A DNA stretch of 64,000 nucleotides from Gari tellinella (lineage: Eukaryota; Mollusca; Bivalvia; Cardiida; Psammobiidae), in assembly GCA_922989275.2 (NCBI GenBank), contig OV277861.1, positions 26,504,479 to 26,568,478 on the forward strand, read 5' to 3'. Shown one piece after another: positions 34,301 through 40,509 of this stretch. The notes under the pieces are model-generated. The model had not been told where the DNA came from and did no database searches. It saw nothing but the letters and a program-made list of their open reading frames with translations. The position numbers and the translations under genes were made by a program. Numbering within the stretch: position 1 is the first letter of the stretch; each line of letters starts with the position of its first letter.

Positions 34301-35097
34301 ATGGAGTAGAAGTACTGACGGACAGTGGTACACGTTACCAGGGAGATTACGTTATTGTAACGTTCAGTTTGGGTGTTTTACAGAGTAGGGATGTGGTATT
34401 TTCTCCAGCATTACCATCATGTAAGCAACTAGCTATAGATAAGATGGAATTAGCGTTGATGACATTGATATATCTTCAGTTTCCAACGATGTTCTGGAAT
34501 GATACTGCAACAATACTATTTGCATCTGAACACCGAGGTAAACATAGCGTGTGGGTGAATATGAACTTTGTACTTCCTGGGTCAAATATTCTTCAGCTCT
34601 CGGTATGGGGAGACGAGTCAAGGCGTGTCGAACGTCAGGAAGACAAGGTTGTTATGGACGAACTGTTACAATATCTTAGCATCATGTATCCTGATCGTGA
34701 AATTCCCAAACCTATCAACTACACAATGTCAAGATGGACATATGACCCGCTGTTTCGCGGGGCTTACGCATACTGGCCAACAGGTTTCACAGAAAACAAC
34801 ATGGCGGATTTGATGGCGCCATTTGGAAGGGTGTATTTCGCCGGTGGTCACCTTGACTATATTCATTACGGATTTGTACACGGGGCTTACCCTTCCGGTA
34901 TAAAAACTGCAAATGACCTAATTCGATGTTTGCAATTTCCAGGGCTTTGTCTGCAAGATATTGAGGACGGGTTCCAGTGTACTAGAAGGGAAAATATCAG
35001 TACTGAAAAAGACTGTGCCTCAAATACTGGGGTCGTAGCTGGGTCTACATTTTTTGTTATTGCTATTACAGCGTTTCTTTATAGACTATGTATGTAA
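22340..35097 (+). CDS. Secreted polyamine-oxidase-like flavin amine oxidase, copy A (two exons)
   Basis: Exon 1 is 22340-22421 and exon 2 is 33620-35097, joined in phase 1 (donor G|GTAGGC, acceptor TTTTTACAG), giving 519 residues. Residues 1 to about 20 form a hydrophobic signal peptide. The FAD-binding Rossmann motif GAGMSG is at 35-40, followed by the ribose-binding glutamate near 59 and a GGRM motif. The C-terminal FAD motif HGAYPSG lies near 448-454. The order of motifs and the length match animal and plant polyamine oxidases, which oxidise spermine or spermidine and release hydrogen peroxide. The last 20 residues are hydrophobic, so the protein may be membrane- or GPI-anchored. Two family residues differ: the lysine near flavin N5 is Leu310, and the glutamate of the usual GEH motif is Gly437. 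Activity is therefore uncertain. The 11.2-kb intron holds a complete Polinton-like element. Copies B and C follow downstream. Confidence 0.85.
22438..23185. repeat. MITE family M2 copies in tandem, with P2-type hairpins
   Basis: A 265-bp unit is repeated twice (about 22438-22700 and 22705-22960). Each contains ATCAGTAAAACCTCTCTAAAACG, a hairpin (22530-22625; 22795-22890) with arms CAGGTGACAGCTTAAAGCA and TGCTTTAAGCAGTCACCTG, and a 3' AT-rich segment. A third, more diverged copy ends at about 23188 with GTCGTAATAGAGGGGTTTTACTG, the inverted form of the left end. The ends CAGTAAAACC and GGTTTTACTG suggest a TA-inserting element. Confidence 0.75.
23472..23477. repeat. Left target-site duplication, TTTGTT
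   Basis: TTTGTT directly precedes the left end of the Polinton-like element and is identical to 32601-32606 after the right end. A 6-bp duplication is the established Polinton/Maverick pattern. Confidence 0.9.
23478..24653 (+). repeat. Left terminal inverted repeat of the Polinton-like element
   Basis: Matches the right TIR (31541-32600) in inverted orientation with few differences over 23478-24371, then again over about 24612-24653. The left copy carries about 240 bp (24372-24611) that the right lacks. This extra part contains CAGTACTCCCTCTCTACAACG, the M3 MITE signature. The outer part has repeated units of about 115 bp with TGACGTCA (three copies), TCAAGGTCA and GTCACGTGAC. A P1-type arm pair (CAAACAGTTTGGATAC at about 23935 and GGATCCAAACTGTTTG at about 24218) is separated by about 265 bp. 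Confidence 0.9.
24654..25480. other. Non-coding segment of the element, left interior
   Basis: One plus-strand open frame (24694-25221) has no recognisable domain and runs through a CAGTACTCCCTCTCTACAAC repeat signature at about 25137. I read it as non-coding DNA derived from M3-type MITE sequence. A P1 half-palindrome (GCAAACACTTTAGATTCAGATC) lies at about 25370. Confidence 0.5.
25485..26365. repeat. Pyrimidine-rich tandem array
   Basis: Three units of about 290 bp each have a unique part (GCAGACGA, TTAAGGTTATACGGGT, AATATAGCATTT, TAGCAGATG, CTTAAAA) followed by a long plus-strand pyrimidine tract of TCTC, TCTG and TCTA repeats. On the other side of the gene block the plus strand is purine-rich (30660-31540), so the two tracts are in inverted orientation relative to the element. 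Confidence 0.85.
26496..26948 (-). CDS. Death-domain protein
   Basis: The 150-residue protein lies at the far end of the minus-strand gene block. Residues about 15-95 read as a death-domain-superfamily fold: a helix with N-W-Q-F-F-A around the conserved tryptophan (Trp26), then E-L-G-Y, I-D-R-L-R-E-K-Y, and a helix with L-L-R-V-M-L-Y-K-W-Y, followed by R-R-L-L-A-A-A. Death domains pair with each other to assemble apoptotic or NF-kB-type signalling complexes in the cytoplasm. The C-terminal 55 residues are charged and have no fold I recognise. No catalytic domain is present, so it could act as an adaptor or a dominant inhibitor. Its neighbour upstream is the CARD-RING gene, 192 bp away. The start ATG is the first in frame. 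A polyadenylation signal is not obvious. A DED or CARD assignment is less likely but possible. Confidence 0.75.
   Translation of the reverse strand: MDNSLSNNTLTDDEQLRYSEALGVNWQFFAIELGYEQSQIDRLREKYSRDFQNLLRVMLYKWYGTVVKCSQENSRRLLAAAFSGIDDKCTALEILGSDDALNTANTLQPRVDTELRIRKFGFDKEEEINPENLDERLFHRKERRTMYNID
27141..27674 (-). CDS. CARD-RING protein, IAP-like
   Basis: The 177-residue protein has two domains. Residues 1 to about 92 fit a CARD: R-x-x-I-x-K-S-W near the start, then I-V-D-A-L-V-E-Q, I-L-T-L-G-M-R-E-E-I, T-R-R-L-L-S-I-V-P-K-R-G-P-D-A-F and a last helix. Residues 128-177 form a C3HC4 RING: C129-x2-C132, C144-x-H146-x2-C149-x2-C152 and C162-x2-C165, with the short tail typical of IAP RINGs. 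IAP RINGs are E3 ubiquitin ligases and CARDs recruit caspases or adaptors, so a role in controlling apoptosis or innate signalling is likely. No BIR domain is present, which separates it from ordinary IAPs. It may have been captured from a host IAP gene and lost the BIRs. A TATA-like sequence lies about 45 bp upstream of the start. The reading frame is intact. Confidence 0.82.
   Translation of the reverse strand: MEQVHRNAIRKSWTTIVESLTSEQVSRIVDALVEQNILTLGMREEIECEVRARSKTRRLLSIVPKRGPDAFQSLVNSYILAEERNIVDVLLSNVGSGSDRQIQFNQGSRVDTEKAGNEARVSGDEGTICHICMENTLSVALSPCGHTFCSVCGERFLHQKSCCYCQRPVSNIFRIFV
27718..27725 (-). promoter_or_regulatory. TATA-like box for the CARD-RING gene
   Basis: The minus strand reads CGATTATATACGCG here, about 45 bases before the ATG at 27674. 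It lies in the short gap between this gene and the ATPase region. The support is position and sequence only. Confidence 0.35.
27749..27970 (-). CDS. Small, very basic protein overlapping the ATPase tail
   Basis: The 73-residue frame overlaps the last 77 bases of the ATPase gene in another reading frame and continues 145 bases beyond its stop. It is about one third Lys plus Arg, has runs such as K-K-K, R-R and P-P-P-P, and ends with a K-W-R-L-T-K-K-G segment. Small basic proteins condense DNA in adenovirus-like particles, and overlapping genes are usual in compact viral genomes. The non-overlapping half of the frame is the best argument that it is real. The opposite strand is also open, so chance cannot be excluded. 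Confidence 0.42.
   Translation of the reverse strand: MTSMMTTPAKKKTAARRTAMSRRTNKTPKRIGIRFGTRMTRRIPPPPGIPNRKWRLTKKGRNRRKAIKDGSVK
27894..29598 (-). CDS. A32/FtsK-like packaging ATPase with C2H2 zinc fingers, spliced
   Basis: Exon 1 (29346-29598) and exon 2 (27894-29227) are joined across a 118-bp intron in phase 1, giving 528 residues. Residues 11-33 form a C2H2 finger (C-P-D-C ... H-R-R-Q-R-H). The Walker A loop spans the splice: G-P-T ends exon 1, a split codon supplies alanine, and C-G-K-T-T begins exon 2. Walker B (L-L-I-L-D-D) follows about 75 residues later. The Y-K-R-W-Q-P-L-Y-D segment fits the ATPase family found in animal Polintons and related viruses. A second, possibly incomplete finger (C-D-D-C ... 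H-V-K-H-R-C) and a basic/acidic tail lie after the ATPase core. These ATPases pump DNA into icosahedral capsids. The long C-terminal extension with a zinc finger and an acidic Glu/Asp-rich end is unusual. Exon 2 alone is open from 29227 onwards, but without exon 1 it lacks the start of the P-loop. Confidence 0.85.
29228..29345 (-). other. Intron within the ATPase P-loop
   Basis: The minus strand shows CCAACGG|GTAATT as donor and CTCCTTTTCAG|CTTGCGG as acceptor, 118 bp apart, with a frame-preserving phase-1 junction. Removing it restores the Walker A motif exactly; leaving it in ends the frame after exon 1 within ten codons. Such a short intron needs the host spliceosome. Confidence 0.82.
29640..30233 (-). 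CDS. Basic repeat protein, core-like
   Basis: The 197-residue frame is rich in Lys and Arg and contains a four-fold motif with D-I-F at 53-55, 79-81, 109-111 and 139-141, spaced 26-30 residues. Between the middle motifs lies a near-identical unit (E-M-V-R-K, S-A-K-R-P-K-A-D-K-T-R-R-K), encoded by a tandem DNA repeat of about 90 bp at 29850-30000. A basic, repetitive protein next to a packaging ATPase suggests a DNA-binding core protein. It overlaps the upstream gene by 41 bp. The true start could be Met28 or Met48, since the repeat pattern begins just after Met48. I know no close homologue. Confidence 0.6.
   Translation of the reverse strand: MTLYETKGDLRRSNPTTFGYRALDQYPMSRSFRPPSAHSQFGERGVNMAGYADIFETKTPTKRIKVTKRKTFSNRPGIDIFEMVRKMSAKRPKADKTRRKTSAKRPEFDIFEMVRKTSAKRPKADKTRRKRTADRPEIDIFVTPKLRVKRIPDATVAKRTLQGRGLLKKRKAVRNRRDRPQGKSRIIGETSKIVVIR
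30193..30537 (-). CDS. Small basic protein of the Polinton/adintovirus type
   Basis: The 114-residue frame is helical and basic. It shows the order seen in a family of about 100-residue proteins encoded beside packaging genes in animal Polintons and adintovirus-like elements: a T-P-G-Q-M-R-C-L region, a short V-D-G-Q-I-P segment, a Y-F-R-R-H-R-G-L-L-R-T-L segment and a K-V-S-L-K-K-K-like motif, here R-V-S-L-T-R-K-K-R-L-L. In many relatives the end carries a G-G-F motif that I do not see here. Its function is unknown; a capsid or core role is inferred. It is the first gene of the minus-strand block and overlaps the next by 41 bp. The family assignment is from memory of motif order. Confidence 0.6.
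   Translation of the reverse strand: MERSSIFLRIHYLLALGRETAHYRRMMIRAITPGQMRCLQMIAKQIVDGQIPVLEVDFTYFRRHRGLLRTLTSERVSLTRKKRLLLIWHTLIPRLLRLQYLRDAIRNERRSAEE
30660..31540. repeat. GGA-rich minisatellite
   Basis: About 880 bp of GGAGGA repeats are punctuated by GAATGTGTATGGGA or GAATGTCTATGGGA every 25-50 bases. The plus strand is almost all purine apart from that spacer. All three plus frames stay open over long stretches because the repeat has no stop codons, giving glycine/arginine/glutamate-rich pseudo-proteins. I do not treat these as genes. The tract can form triplex or G-quadruplex structures. It abuts the right TIR. Confidence 0.9.
31541..32600 (-). repeat. Right terminal inverted repeat of the Polinton-like element
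   Basis: The inverted match to 23478-24653. It carries one extra unit of about 115 bp (32330-32440 against 32445-32560) with TGACGTCA and TCAAGGTCA sites, so the right arm has about five TGACGTCA sites against three on the left. It lacks the M3-type insertion seen at 24372-24611. The inner boundary is abrupt against the GGA array. Confidence 0.9.
32601..32606. repeat. Right target-site duplication, TTTGTT
   Basis: Identical to 23472-23477. Intact copies on both sides show a complete insertion without later end deletion. Confidence 0.9.
32687..32738. repeat. P1 palindrome, partly deleted
   Basis: The left outer arm GTCAAACAGTTCGGA is followed directly by the right half ACGGCGTCTGATCAGGATCCAAACTGTTTGC. 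The left GATCAGACGCC is missing. A half copy follows at about 32897-32930. Confidence 0.65.
33165..33312. repeat. Long hairpin H2
   Basis: The arms of about 70 bp (ATCTGTCACTCGTCGATGTT, AGTTGATCTCAAACTCGTCT, TTATTAAGCTCGCC) and their complement have only scattered mismatches around a very short loop (AAGG). It lies about 300 bp before exon 2 of amine oxidase A. Confidence 0.88.
33420..33486. repeat. P1-like hairpin, degenerate
   Basis: The tips GCAAACAGTGCAG and CTACACTGTTTG remain, with poorly paired arms between. Confidence 0.4.
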
Positions 35098-35121
35098 TAC
35101 AACTAGAAACACGGGACCAAT

Positions 35122-35251
35122 GTTATAAAGCGCTTTGATTTAGCCTGAGATTGTTCTCACGCTTTGGATTGGACAGATTTTAGCAAAAGCTCAAATTTGA
35201 CCAATCAAACGCTTGAGGATGATTTCAGACATTACTGAAACGCTTTATAAC
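35122..35251. repeat. Small inverted-repeat element with GTTATAAAGCG ends
   Basis: The ends GTTATAAAGCGCTTTGAT and GAAACGCTTTATAAC are inverted, and the interior has partly complementary TCTCACGCTTTGGATTGG and CCAATCAAACGCTTGAGG. It lies just after the stop codon of amine oxidase A, probably in its 3' UTR or downstream flank. Confidence 0.55.
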
Positions 35252-35365
35252 CACAAAACTTGTCATATAAACAAATTTACAGATAATATCACAAGCCATA
35301 GTTAAGAAGACGTTATTATTTCCAGTTTAATTATTTCACTGCCAATGCTGCCAAAAGGCAAATTT

Positions 35366-35431
35366 GCAAACAGTTTGGATCCTGATCAGACGCCGCGTAA
35401 CGCGGCGTCTCATCAGGATCCAAACTTTTTT
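35366..35431. repeat. P1 palindrome, near perfect
   Basis: The arms GCAAACAGTTTGGATCCTGA and GGATCCAAACTTTTT surround core CAGACGCCGCGTAACGCGGCGTCTCATC. The outer flanks TTTCACTGCCAATG and AAGAGGGTTAA resemble the CCCCTTCACTG-type ends seen at 62707 and 57009. Confidence 0.8.
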
Positions 35432-35529
35432 ACACTTATATCAATATTTCTTCAGTCTAAAAAGCATTGAATCTGTCTTGAAATGACAGTATCTATTGTA
35501 GACGATTTTTAGCTGTAAGAGGGTTAAAT

Positions 35530-36000
35530 TAGCCAATAACACTTAGTATGGAAAGAGTCAAACGAAACTAAACTCACAAGCAGTGTAATACAATTTATAA
35601 CATAACAGACGACGTGAGCGTTGAATAACCCTCGTTGTTTATTTGTCATACACAACTAGTTGAATAACTATGCAAATGAGGTACGCCACGACGTCGTTTA
35701 CTTGTGACGTCATTAAAATACGTTCTATGCGTTCACTATCCAACGTCTTCATTCCTTCATGTAGATTCAATTTATAGATTTTTGGTGTAATTAATCAATA
35801 TTAGATCTACATGAAAGTGTTTATTTTTAAATATAATAATATAAACATTATCATTATGCTATGTAGTAGTGAACGGGGTTAATTTGGAACAACTATTTTC
35901 CTGTATAGGTCTACTTATTTCGCGCTTAGCATTCACTTGACCTCTAAGGCTGCGATAAATAACTTTTCTAGTTTATGTTATGAAAATAATATAACATTCG
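35530..36000. other. Non-coding stretch, no feature recognised
   Basis: AT-rich sequence with no repeat or gene signal that I can name. Confidence 0.4.
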
Positions 36001-36001
36001 T

Positions 36002-36119
36002 GTTAATAATTTATTGGATTTATCAAACTTGTCGTTTTAGAAAACGATAAAAACTCGACAAAGCCTCGTTTTTACCGTTTTCTAAAAGACACGTTTAATA
36101 AATCCAATAAATGATTAAC
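36002..36119. repeat. Long hairpin H3
   Basis: The arms of about 55 bp (GTTAATAATTTATTGGATTT, CGTTTTAGAAAACG) fold back almost completely around CTCGACAAAGCCTCG. Confidence 0.85.
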
Positions 36120-36166
36120 ACTCATCTAATATCCTATATTTATAAAATGGCAGATATTTGAAAATC

Positions 36167-36413
36167 CAGGGGCCCGTTTCATAAAATTTCGTACGACAAA
36201 AACAATCGTAAGTCCAAACTTTAAAATACATTCAATTTCTGATTTCTCCATCTAATCCTGTCTTGTGACATCTTTTTGGAATCGTCTTTTCAAGACGATT
36301 CCAAAAAGATGTCACAAGACAGGATTAGATGGAGAAATAAATAATAATTGAGGCTTTTATAATCTGACTTACGACAACTTTTGTCGTACGAAGTTTTATT
36401 AAACGGGCCCCTG
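36167..36413. repeat. Nested hairpin H4 with AGGGGCCCGTTT ends
   Basis: The outer inverted repeat is CAGGGGCCCGTTTCATAAAA with TTTCGTACGACAAAA, matched by TTTTGTCGTACGAAG and AAACGGGCCCCTG. Inside it, 36245-36335 is a perfect hairpin with 44-bp arms (TCTCCATCTAATCCTGTCTT ...) and a 3-base loop. The outer ends resemble widespread invertebrate MITEs. Confidence 0.88.
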
Positions 36414-36442
36414 ATGAATAACACGTGTGTTTTAATCTGAGT

Positions 36443-36510
36443 GGCAAACAGTTTGAAGCTTGATCGGACGCCGTGATACTCGACGTCTGATCGGACTCAG
36501 CTTGTTTGCA
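36443..36510. repeat. P1 palindrome, arm variant
   Basis: The arms GGCAAACAGTTTGAAGCTTG and CGGACTCAGCTTGTTTGC show partial compensatory change: the usual GGATCC is replaced by AAGCTT and AGCTT. Confidence 0.75.
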
Positions 36511-36525
36511 ACGGACATAATTATA

Positions 36526-36836
36526 CAGTGTTCCCTCTCTACAACGGCCCTCCCAACAACGACTCCCTCCTTACAACGACCATTGCCGGGGTTTCCTAAA
36601 CACGACAAGTATGTCTAATGCCTTTACAGTTGCAATATCGTTTGCTTAAAATTGTCGTCTGCTAATTTTCTCAACGTTACATAATGGACATATTGACAGA
36701 TAAAATACTTATTGACGAGTGACAAACAGCTTGAATCCAGATCAGACGCCGCGTTACGCGGCGTCTGATCTGGATTCAAGCTGTTTGCAAATGTAACCAA
36801 TTTCCCTCTCTATAACGACTCCCTCCGAACTACGCA
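36526..36836. mobile_element. MITE family M3 with central P1 palindrome
   Basis: It begins at TA with CAGTGTTCCCTCTCTACAAC, runs through AATTGTCGTCTGCTAATTTT and TTACATAATGGACATATTGA, and carries a perfect P1 palindrome (36723-36789, core CAGACGCCGCGTTACGCGGCGTCTG). It ends in TTCCCTCTCTATAACGACTC in the same orientation, so the two ends look like direct rather than inverted repeats. Related sequence flanks the P1 copies at 13534 and 17400 and occurs at 21890-22220 and 24565. Confidence 0.7.
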
Positions 36837-36840
36837 CATA

Positions 36841-37121
36841 CTGCACGCTAGAATGGGAAAATGGCCTGTGCAACAAGAAACATGCGACCTTCGTCAACAG
36901 TAGTTTATTACCAAGTGCCTTTGCCACGCAAGGAAAAGTTATGAATAAATGATATAAATGAAATGACATGGAAAATGATGAATGGCAAAAGGTGGAAAAA
37001 TACCTAAGCTACTTTCATATACAATAAATACCTGAAATGTAAGGCGGGCACGCTAGAATGGGAAAATGGCCTGTGCAACAAGAAACATGCGACCTTCGTC
37101 AACAGTAGTTTATTACCAAGT
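36841..37121 (+). repeat. Direct repeat of 74 bp
   Basis: GCACGCTAGAATGGGAAAAT through GTTTATTACCAAGT at 36843-36917 is repeated without change at 37048-37121. The 130 bp between them contain no recognised feature. Confidence 0.8.
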
Positions 37122-37308
37122 ACACAGGTGACTGCTAGGAATTGTGGGATATGACGTAGCTTCCCGCCACCAAAGGTCAACTAGGGTTAGAGGTTAGGGT
37201 TAGCATCAAAACGAAAGTAACTCAATGAGGTGATGAAATAATGAGATGAAATGACGGACAAAGATGGATAACTAAGCATATATATGAATAGATAAACAGG
37301 TAAATCTG

Positions 37309-37560
37309 ACTCTGTGACACATCACTAAGCTCCTCACCGCTGTGAGTTCGAATCCCAGTAGGGTCGTTCGGATTTTTCATGTGGGGAAGCCTCCCAGCTG
37401 GCTTGCGGAAGGTCGGCGGTTCTACCCAGTTGCCCATTTGTGCCTGAAACAGTGCATTCTGGGCTTCTGGTGTCTTCATCCACCTGTTATTAGCTGGACG
37501 TCGCGATATGACTGAAATACTGTTGAAAGCGACGTAAAATCAAAACAAATCAAATCATGA
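37309..37560 (+). mobile_element. SINE with AAATC tail
   Basis: A weak tRNA-like B box (GAGTTCGAATCCCAGTAGGG) is followed by a conserved body (ATTTTTCATGTGGGGAAGCC, GTGCCTGAAACAGTGCAT) and a 3' tail of AAATCAAAACAAATCAAATC. A second copy at 47428-47680 has the same parts and tail. This is the arrangement of mollusc SINEs with a LINE-related tail. The A box is poorly preserved. Confidence 0.65.
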
Positions 37561-37599
37561 AAGGGTTAAACAAGACAGAACAACGTCTGCTGCACTGTA

Positions 37600-37863
37600 C
37601 AGTGGAGAATCTGTTATTCTGACGTCATTAGTGACGTCATACAGTGGAGAATCTGTTATTCTTTCCCAATAAACGCAAACGTACGCAAACGCAAAGCGCT
37701 AAAACGTAGAAAAGAACAACTTTTGGACAATTCTGATAGTTCATGTTTATCTTGGTGGCAAACAGTTTGGAGCCTGATCAGACGCCGGGTAAACTGTTTG
37801 CACTGCAAATAATAGTTTTAGCGTAAACGCGTTTATTGGGAAAGAATGACACATTCTCCACTG
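37600..37863. mobile_element. MITE family M1 with duplicated left end
   Basis: A full element runs from CAGTGGAGAATCTGTTATTC at 37642 to CATTCTCCACTG at 37863. A partial extra left end (37600-37620) lies before it, separated by GACGTCATTAGTGACGTCAT. The central P1 (37757-37802) has lost most of its right arm. Confidence 0.8.
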
Positions 37864-38036
37864 TACGTACGTCGCATAATTATTTTTATCGCCTGATTCA
37901 TTATTGTTTAACTCTTTCAAAACTAAGTAATTCTTTTGGGTTATTAGGTTCCCTTGTTGATCTTTATAGTAACCAAAACATGAAGCAGGCAACTTGGAGT
38001 TCTGGGTAGTTATATAAATACAGCTCTAAATTAGAC

Positions 38037-38103
38037 AACAGTGTATACCAAGATCAGAGGGCTCCTATACGAGCCATCTGATCTGGGTATACACTGTTTG
38101 CAA
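38037..38103. repeat. P1 palindrome with exchanged arms
   Basis: The arms CAGTGTATACCAAGATCAGA and TCTGATCTGGGTATACACTG pair around GGGCTCCTATACGAGCC. It has the same tips as P1 but the arm sequence resembles the copy at 16311-16379. Confidence 0.8.
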
Positions 38104-38652
38104 ATGGAATTCGTGTACATGTATTTATAACAGGTCCATGGTGTTGAAAGTGTTAAAAGCAACGCTTGAGATTTGTTCTACACCACTGAAAGCACATGTA
38201 CATAAGAAAGTCTAGTCAAGTAGAAAATATTAAAATCAAATATTTGTATTTTATTTTAAAGTTTTCGGATCAGGCTCAATGGTTTTGTCCTATTTGTTAC
38301 GTATTTAGGACACGATTTGGTCACAGGTAATGGTACCGACCCATTTTTTTTTGCCTAAAATTAGATCTGGATATATATATATATAGCTAAAGAGCGGACC
38401 TGTGGATTTGGTACGTCTTATATTAAATGGGACATCAAGTTTGTGCAACAATACTATTAACATTTCGTGTGGCGTGAAAAAATTGTCTGCCATTGTTTCA
38501 CAAGAAAATGACACTAGTTATTAGAGATAAATACCGACGTATAGCAGTTTGGAACAAATCCAGAGGCCTATTTACTTCTTGTCTGATCTGGATCTTAACT
38601 GACTAAAAAATCTAGCCAGTTTGATAGAAGAAAAGTTAAGTATAAGTTTATA

Positions 38653-38900
38653 CAGTAGAGAGATGACATTATTATTTCCCGTTTAAACGCATACGAAACG
38701 CAAACGCATTGCAATACAATGGAGGAAAGGGCTCTTTTTGACAATTCTGACTATTTACTTCAATCTGAGTGACAAAGAGTTTGACGCCTGATCAGACGCC
38801 GGGTTTCCCGGCGTCTGGTCAGGCGTAAAACTGTTTGCAATGGAAATAATAAATTTAGCGTAAACGCGATTATTGACAAAGAATAACCTCTTTTCCACTG
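38653..38900. mobile_element. MITE family M1 with central P1 palindrome
   Basis: The ends are CAGTAGAGAGATGACATTAT and ATAACCTCTTTTCCACTG, with TA on both sides. P1 at 38770-38839 has core CAGACGCCGGGTTTCCCGGCGTCTG with arms TTTGACGCCTGAT and GTCAGGCGTAAAAC, another compensated arm variant. Confidence 0.82.
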
Positions 38901-39179
38901 TATACATTTTAACCCACATTCTGCACATGCACTTGTTGACTGATGCACTTGTTTCAAGGTTTATTAGTTATTCACGCATGCGCACTGCCTAAGGAAGACG
39001 TTGTGAGGAACATCTAAGCCAACCGTCAGCAATCACTATGACATTCATGTTATATTTGGTAGAGATATTTGCAGCCATTGGTGGTATTTGTCTGGCATTG
39101 CCCGATAGTGCAAAAGGTAAGACTAGAGCTATTTATAATGTGTTTTTTTTTAAACAAACCTTGTTTAAAACCATTACCC

Positions 39180-39320
39180 CATAGCCTGTTTCTAGTTTTG
39201 AAGATACATGTAGGTGACCACTTTAAGCAGATTGAAAGTAAAGCAGAATGCGCCATAAGGCGCATTCTGCTATACTTTCATCCTGCTTTAAGCTACCATC
39301 TACTAGAATGTAGAAAATAT
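39180..39320. repeat. P2 hairpin with full flanks
   Basis: The near-perfect core TGAAAGTAAAGCAGAATGCG pairs with CGCATTCTGCTATACTTTCA around CCATAAGG. The outer flanks AGCCTGTTTCTAGTTTTGAA and TCTACTAGAATGTAGAAAAT are also partly complementary. Confidence 0.85.
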
Positions 39321-39404
39321 GTCTAAAGGTATATATCTGTGAATGAATCAAATGGAATTATTTCATTCTGCCACCCAGATTAGAATAAATGATCAGGATT
39401 GTCA

Positions 39405-39488
39405 ATAACTTGTCCTTTTCTACGTTTTACTGCGATGCTTTTGCGTACGTTTGCGTTTAAACGGGAAAGAATAACGTTTTCTCCACTG
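39405..39488. mobile_element. MITE family M1, right half only
   Basis: Contains TTTTCTACGTTTTACTGCGA, TTTGCGTACGTTTGCG and the terminal CGTTTTCTCCACTG. The left half and the P1 centre are missing. Confidence 0.7.
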
Positions 39489-39735
39489 TAGTAGCTTAAT
39501 GCACGGCACCAACGATGAATAACGTTGTTGGTTGAAACGGAATGTATTTGCAATGCGTTTTAACAGATGAAAAGACGTTATTCTTATGTTTATTTCTTTA
39601 CCCTTGTCGCCAAATATGACATTTTGATCGAATCCATTTCGCACCCATTATAGCATCTGCTAAAATGTATCGTCCGCAATATTATGCCAATTTCAAATTT
39701 TGAAGTTTTGACTGGAAGAAATATTGCTATGAGTG

Positions 39736-39776
39736 ACAAACACGCGGCGTCTGATCTGGATCCAAATTGTTTGCAA
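39736..39776. repeat. P1 palindrome, left arm deleted
   Basis: GTGACAAACA is followed directly by CGCGGCGTCTGATCTGGATC and CAAATTGTTTGCAAA. Confidence 0.65.
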
Positions 39777-39952
39777 AGTAGAGTCTATTCCCTATTTACA
39801 TTGGCAGTGAAAGGATTATTTTAAAATTACATGAGGTCAAATCAAGTTAAGGCCCCTCGCATATAATAGTTTTCTTGCTGGCAACCGGAAATGCTATTCG
39901 ACGACATAGACTTTTTCCGCATGTGCTTATACTTTTCAGTATATTCCTTGAT

Positions 39953-40180
39953 ACATGTAGCTCAGTCGGTAGTGAGTTTGACTATAAATGCAAAGGTCCT
40001 AGGTTCGAGTCCCATTCGATTCAAATATTTTTTAGTAATGTCGTGTCCTATTTTAATGACTTGTCAGTCCATAACACAGTGGCCATGGGTCAGGTTATGC
40101 TTAGTCTTCGTTGGTTAGAATTAGTGTCGCTATATACGGTCCAATTATATATGTAAAATAACATGTACGTTTTGGTTTAC
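39953..40180 (+). mobile_element. tRNA-like SINE or retroposon, second copy
   Basis: The head ATGTAGCTCAGTCGGTAG and GGTTCGAGTCCCATTCGA, then TTAGTCTTCGTTGGTTAGAA and GCTATATA, match the copy at 13175. The tRNA stem does not pair well, so it is not a working tRNA gene. Confidence 0.55.
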
Positions 40181-40293
40181 TGGCTAACAAGTCAATAAAT
40201 TCGATATATAAGATTTGATCGAACTATAAAGCCACACATTGAAGCTTAGCAATACTTCAACCATTTCAAGATCGATACTGCCCATTACCTGTA

Positions 40294-40504
40294 CAGTGGA
40301 GAAAACGTTAACGCGTTTACGCTAAAACTATTATTTGCTGTGCAAACAATTTGGAGCCAGATCAGACGCCGGGTAACCCGGCGTCTGATCAGGCTCCAAA
40401 CTGTTTGCCACCAAGATAAACATCAATTATTAGAATTGTCAAAAAGTGTTTTGCGTTTGCGTACGTTTGCGTTTAAACGGGAAAGAATAACAGATTTTCC
40501 ACTG
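40294..40504. mobile_element. MITE family M1 with central P1 palindrome
   Basis: The left end CAGTGGAGAAAACG and right end AGATTTTCCACTG are flanked by TA. P1 at 40342-40408 is almost perfect (core CAGACGCCGGGTAACCCGGCGTCTG). Confidence 0.85.
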
Positions 40505-40509
40505 TATAA

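Noticed and set aside
33750..34813. Minus-strand and +2 frames inside the amine oxidase exon
   Set aside because: They are shadows of the conserved 482-codon frame, which contains all the family motifs.
37183..37203. TTAGGG-like repeats suggesting telomeric sequence
   Set aside because: Only one or two imperfect units (GGTTAGAGGTTAGGGTTAGC) are present, which is not enough for an interstitial telomere.
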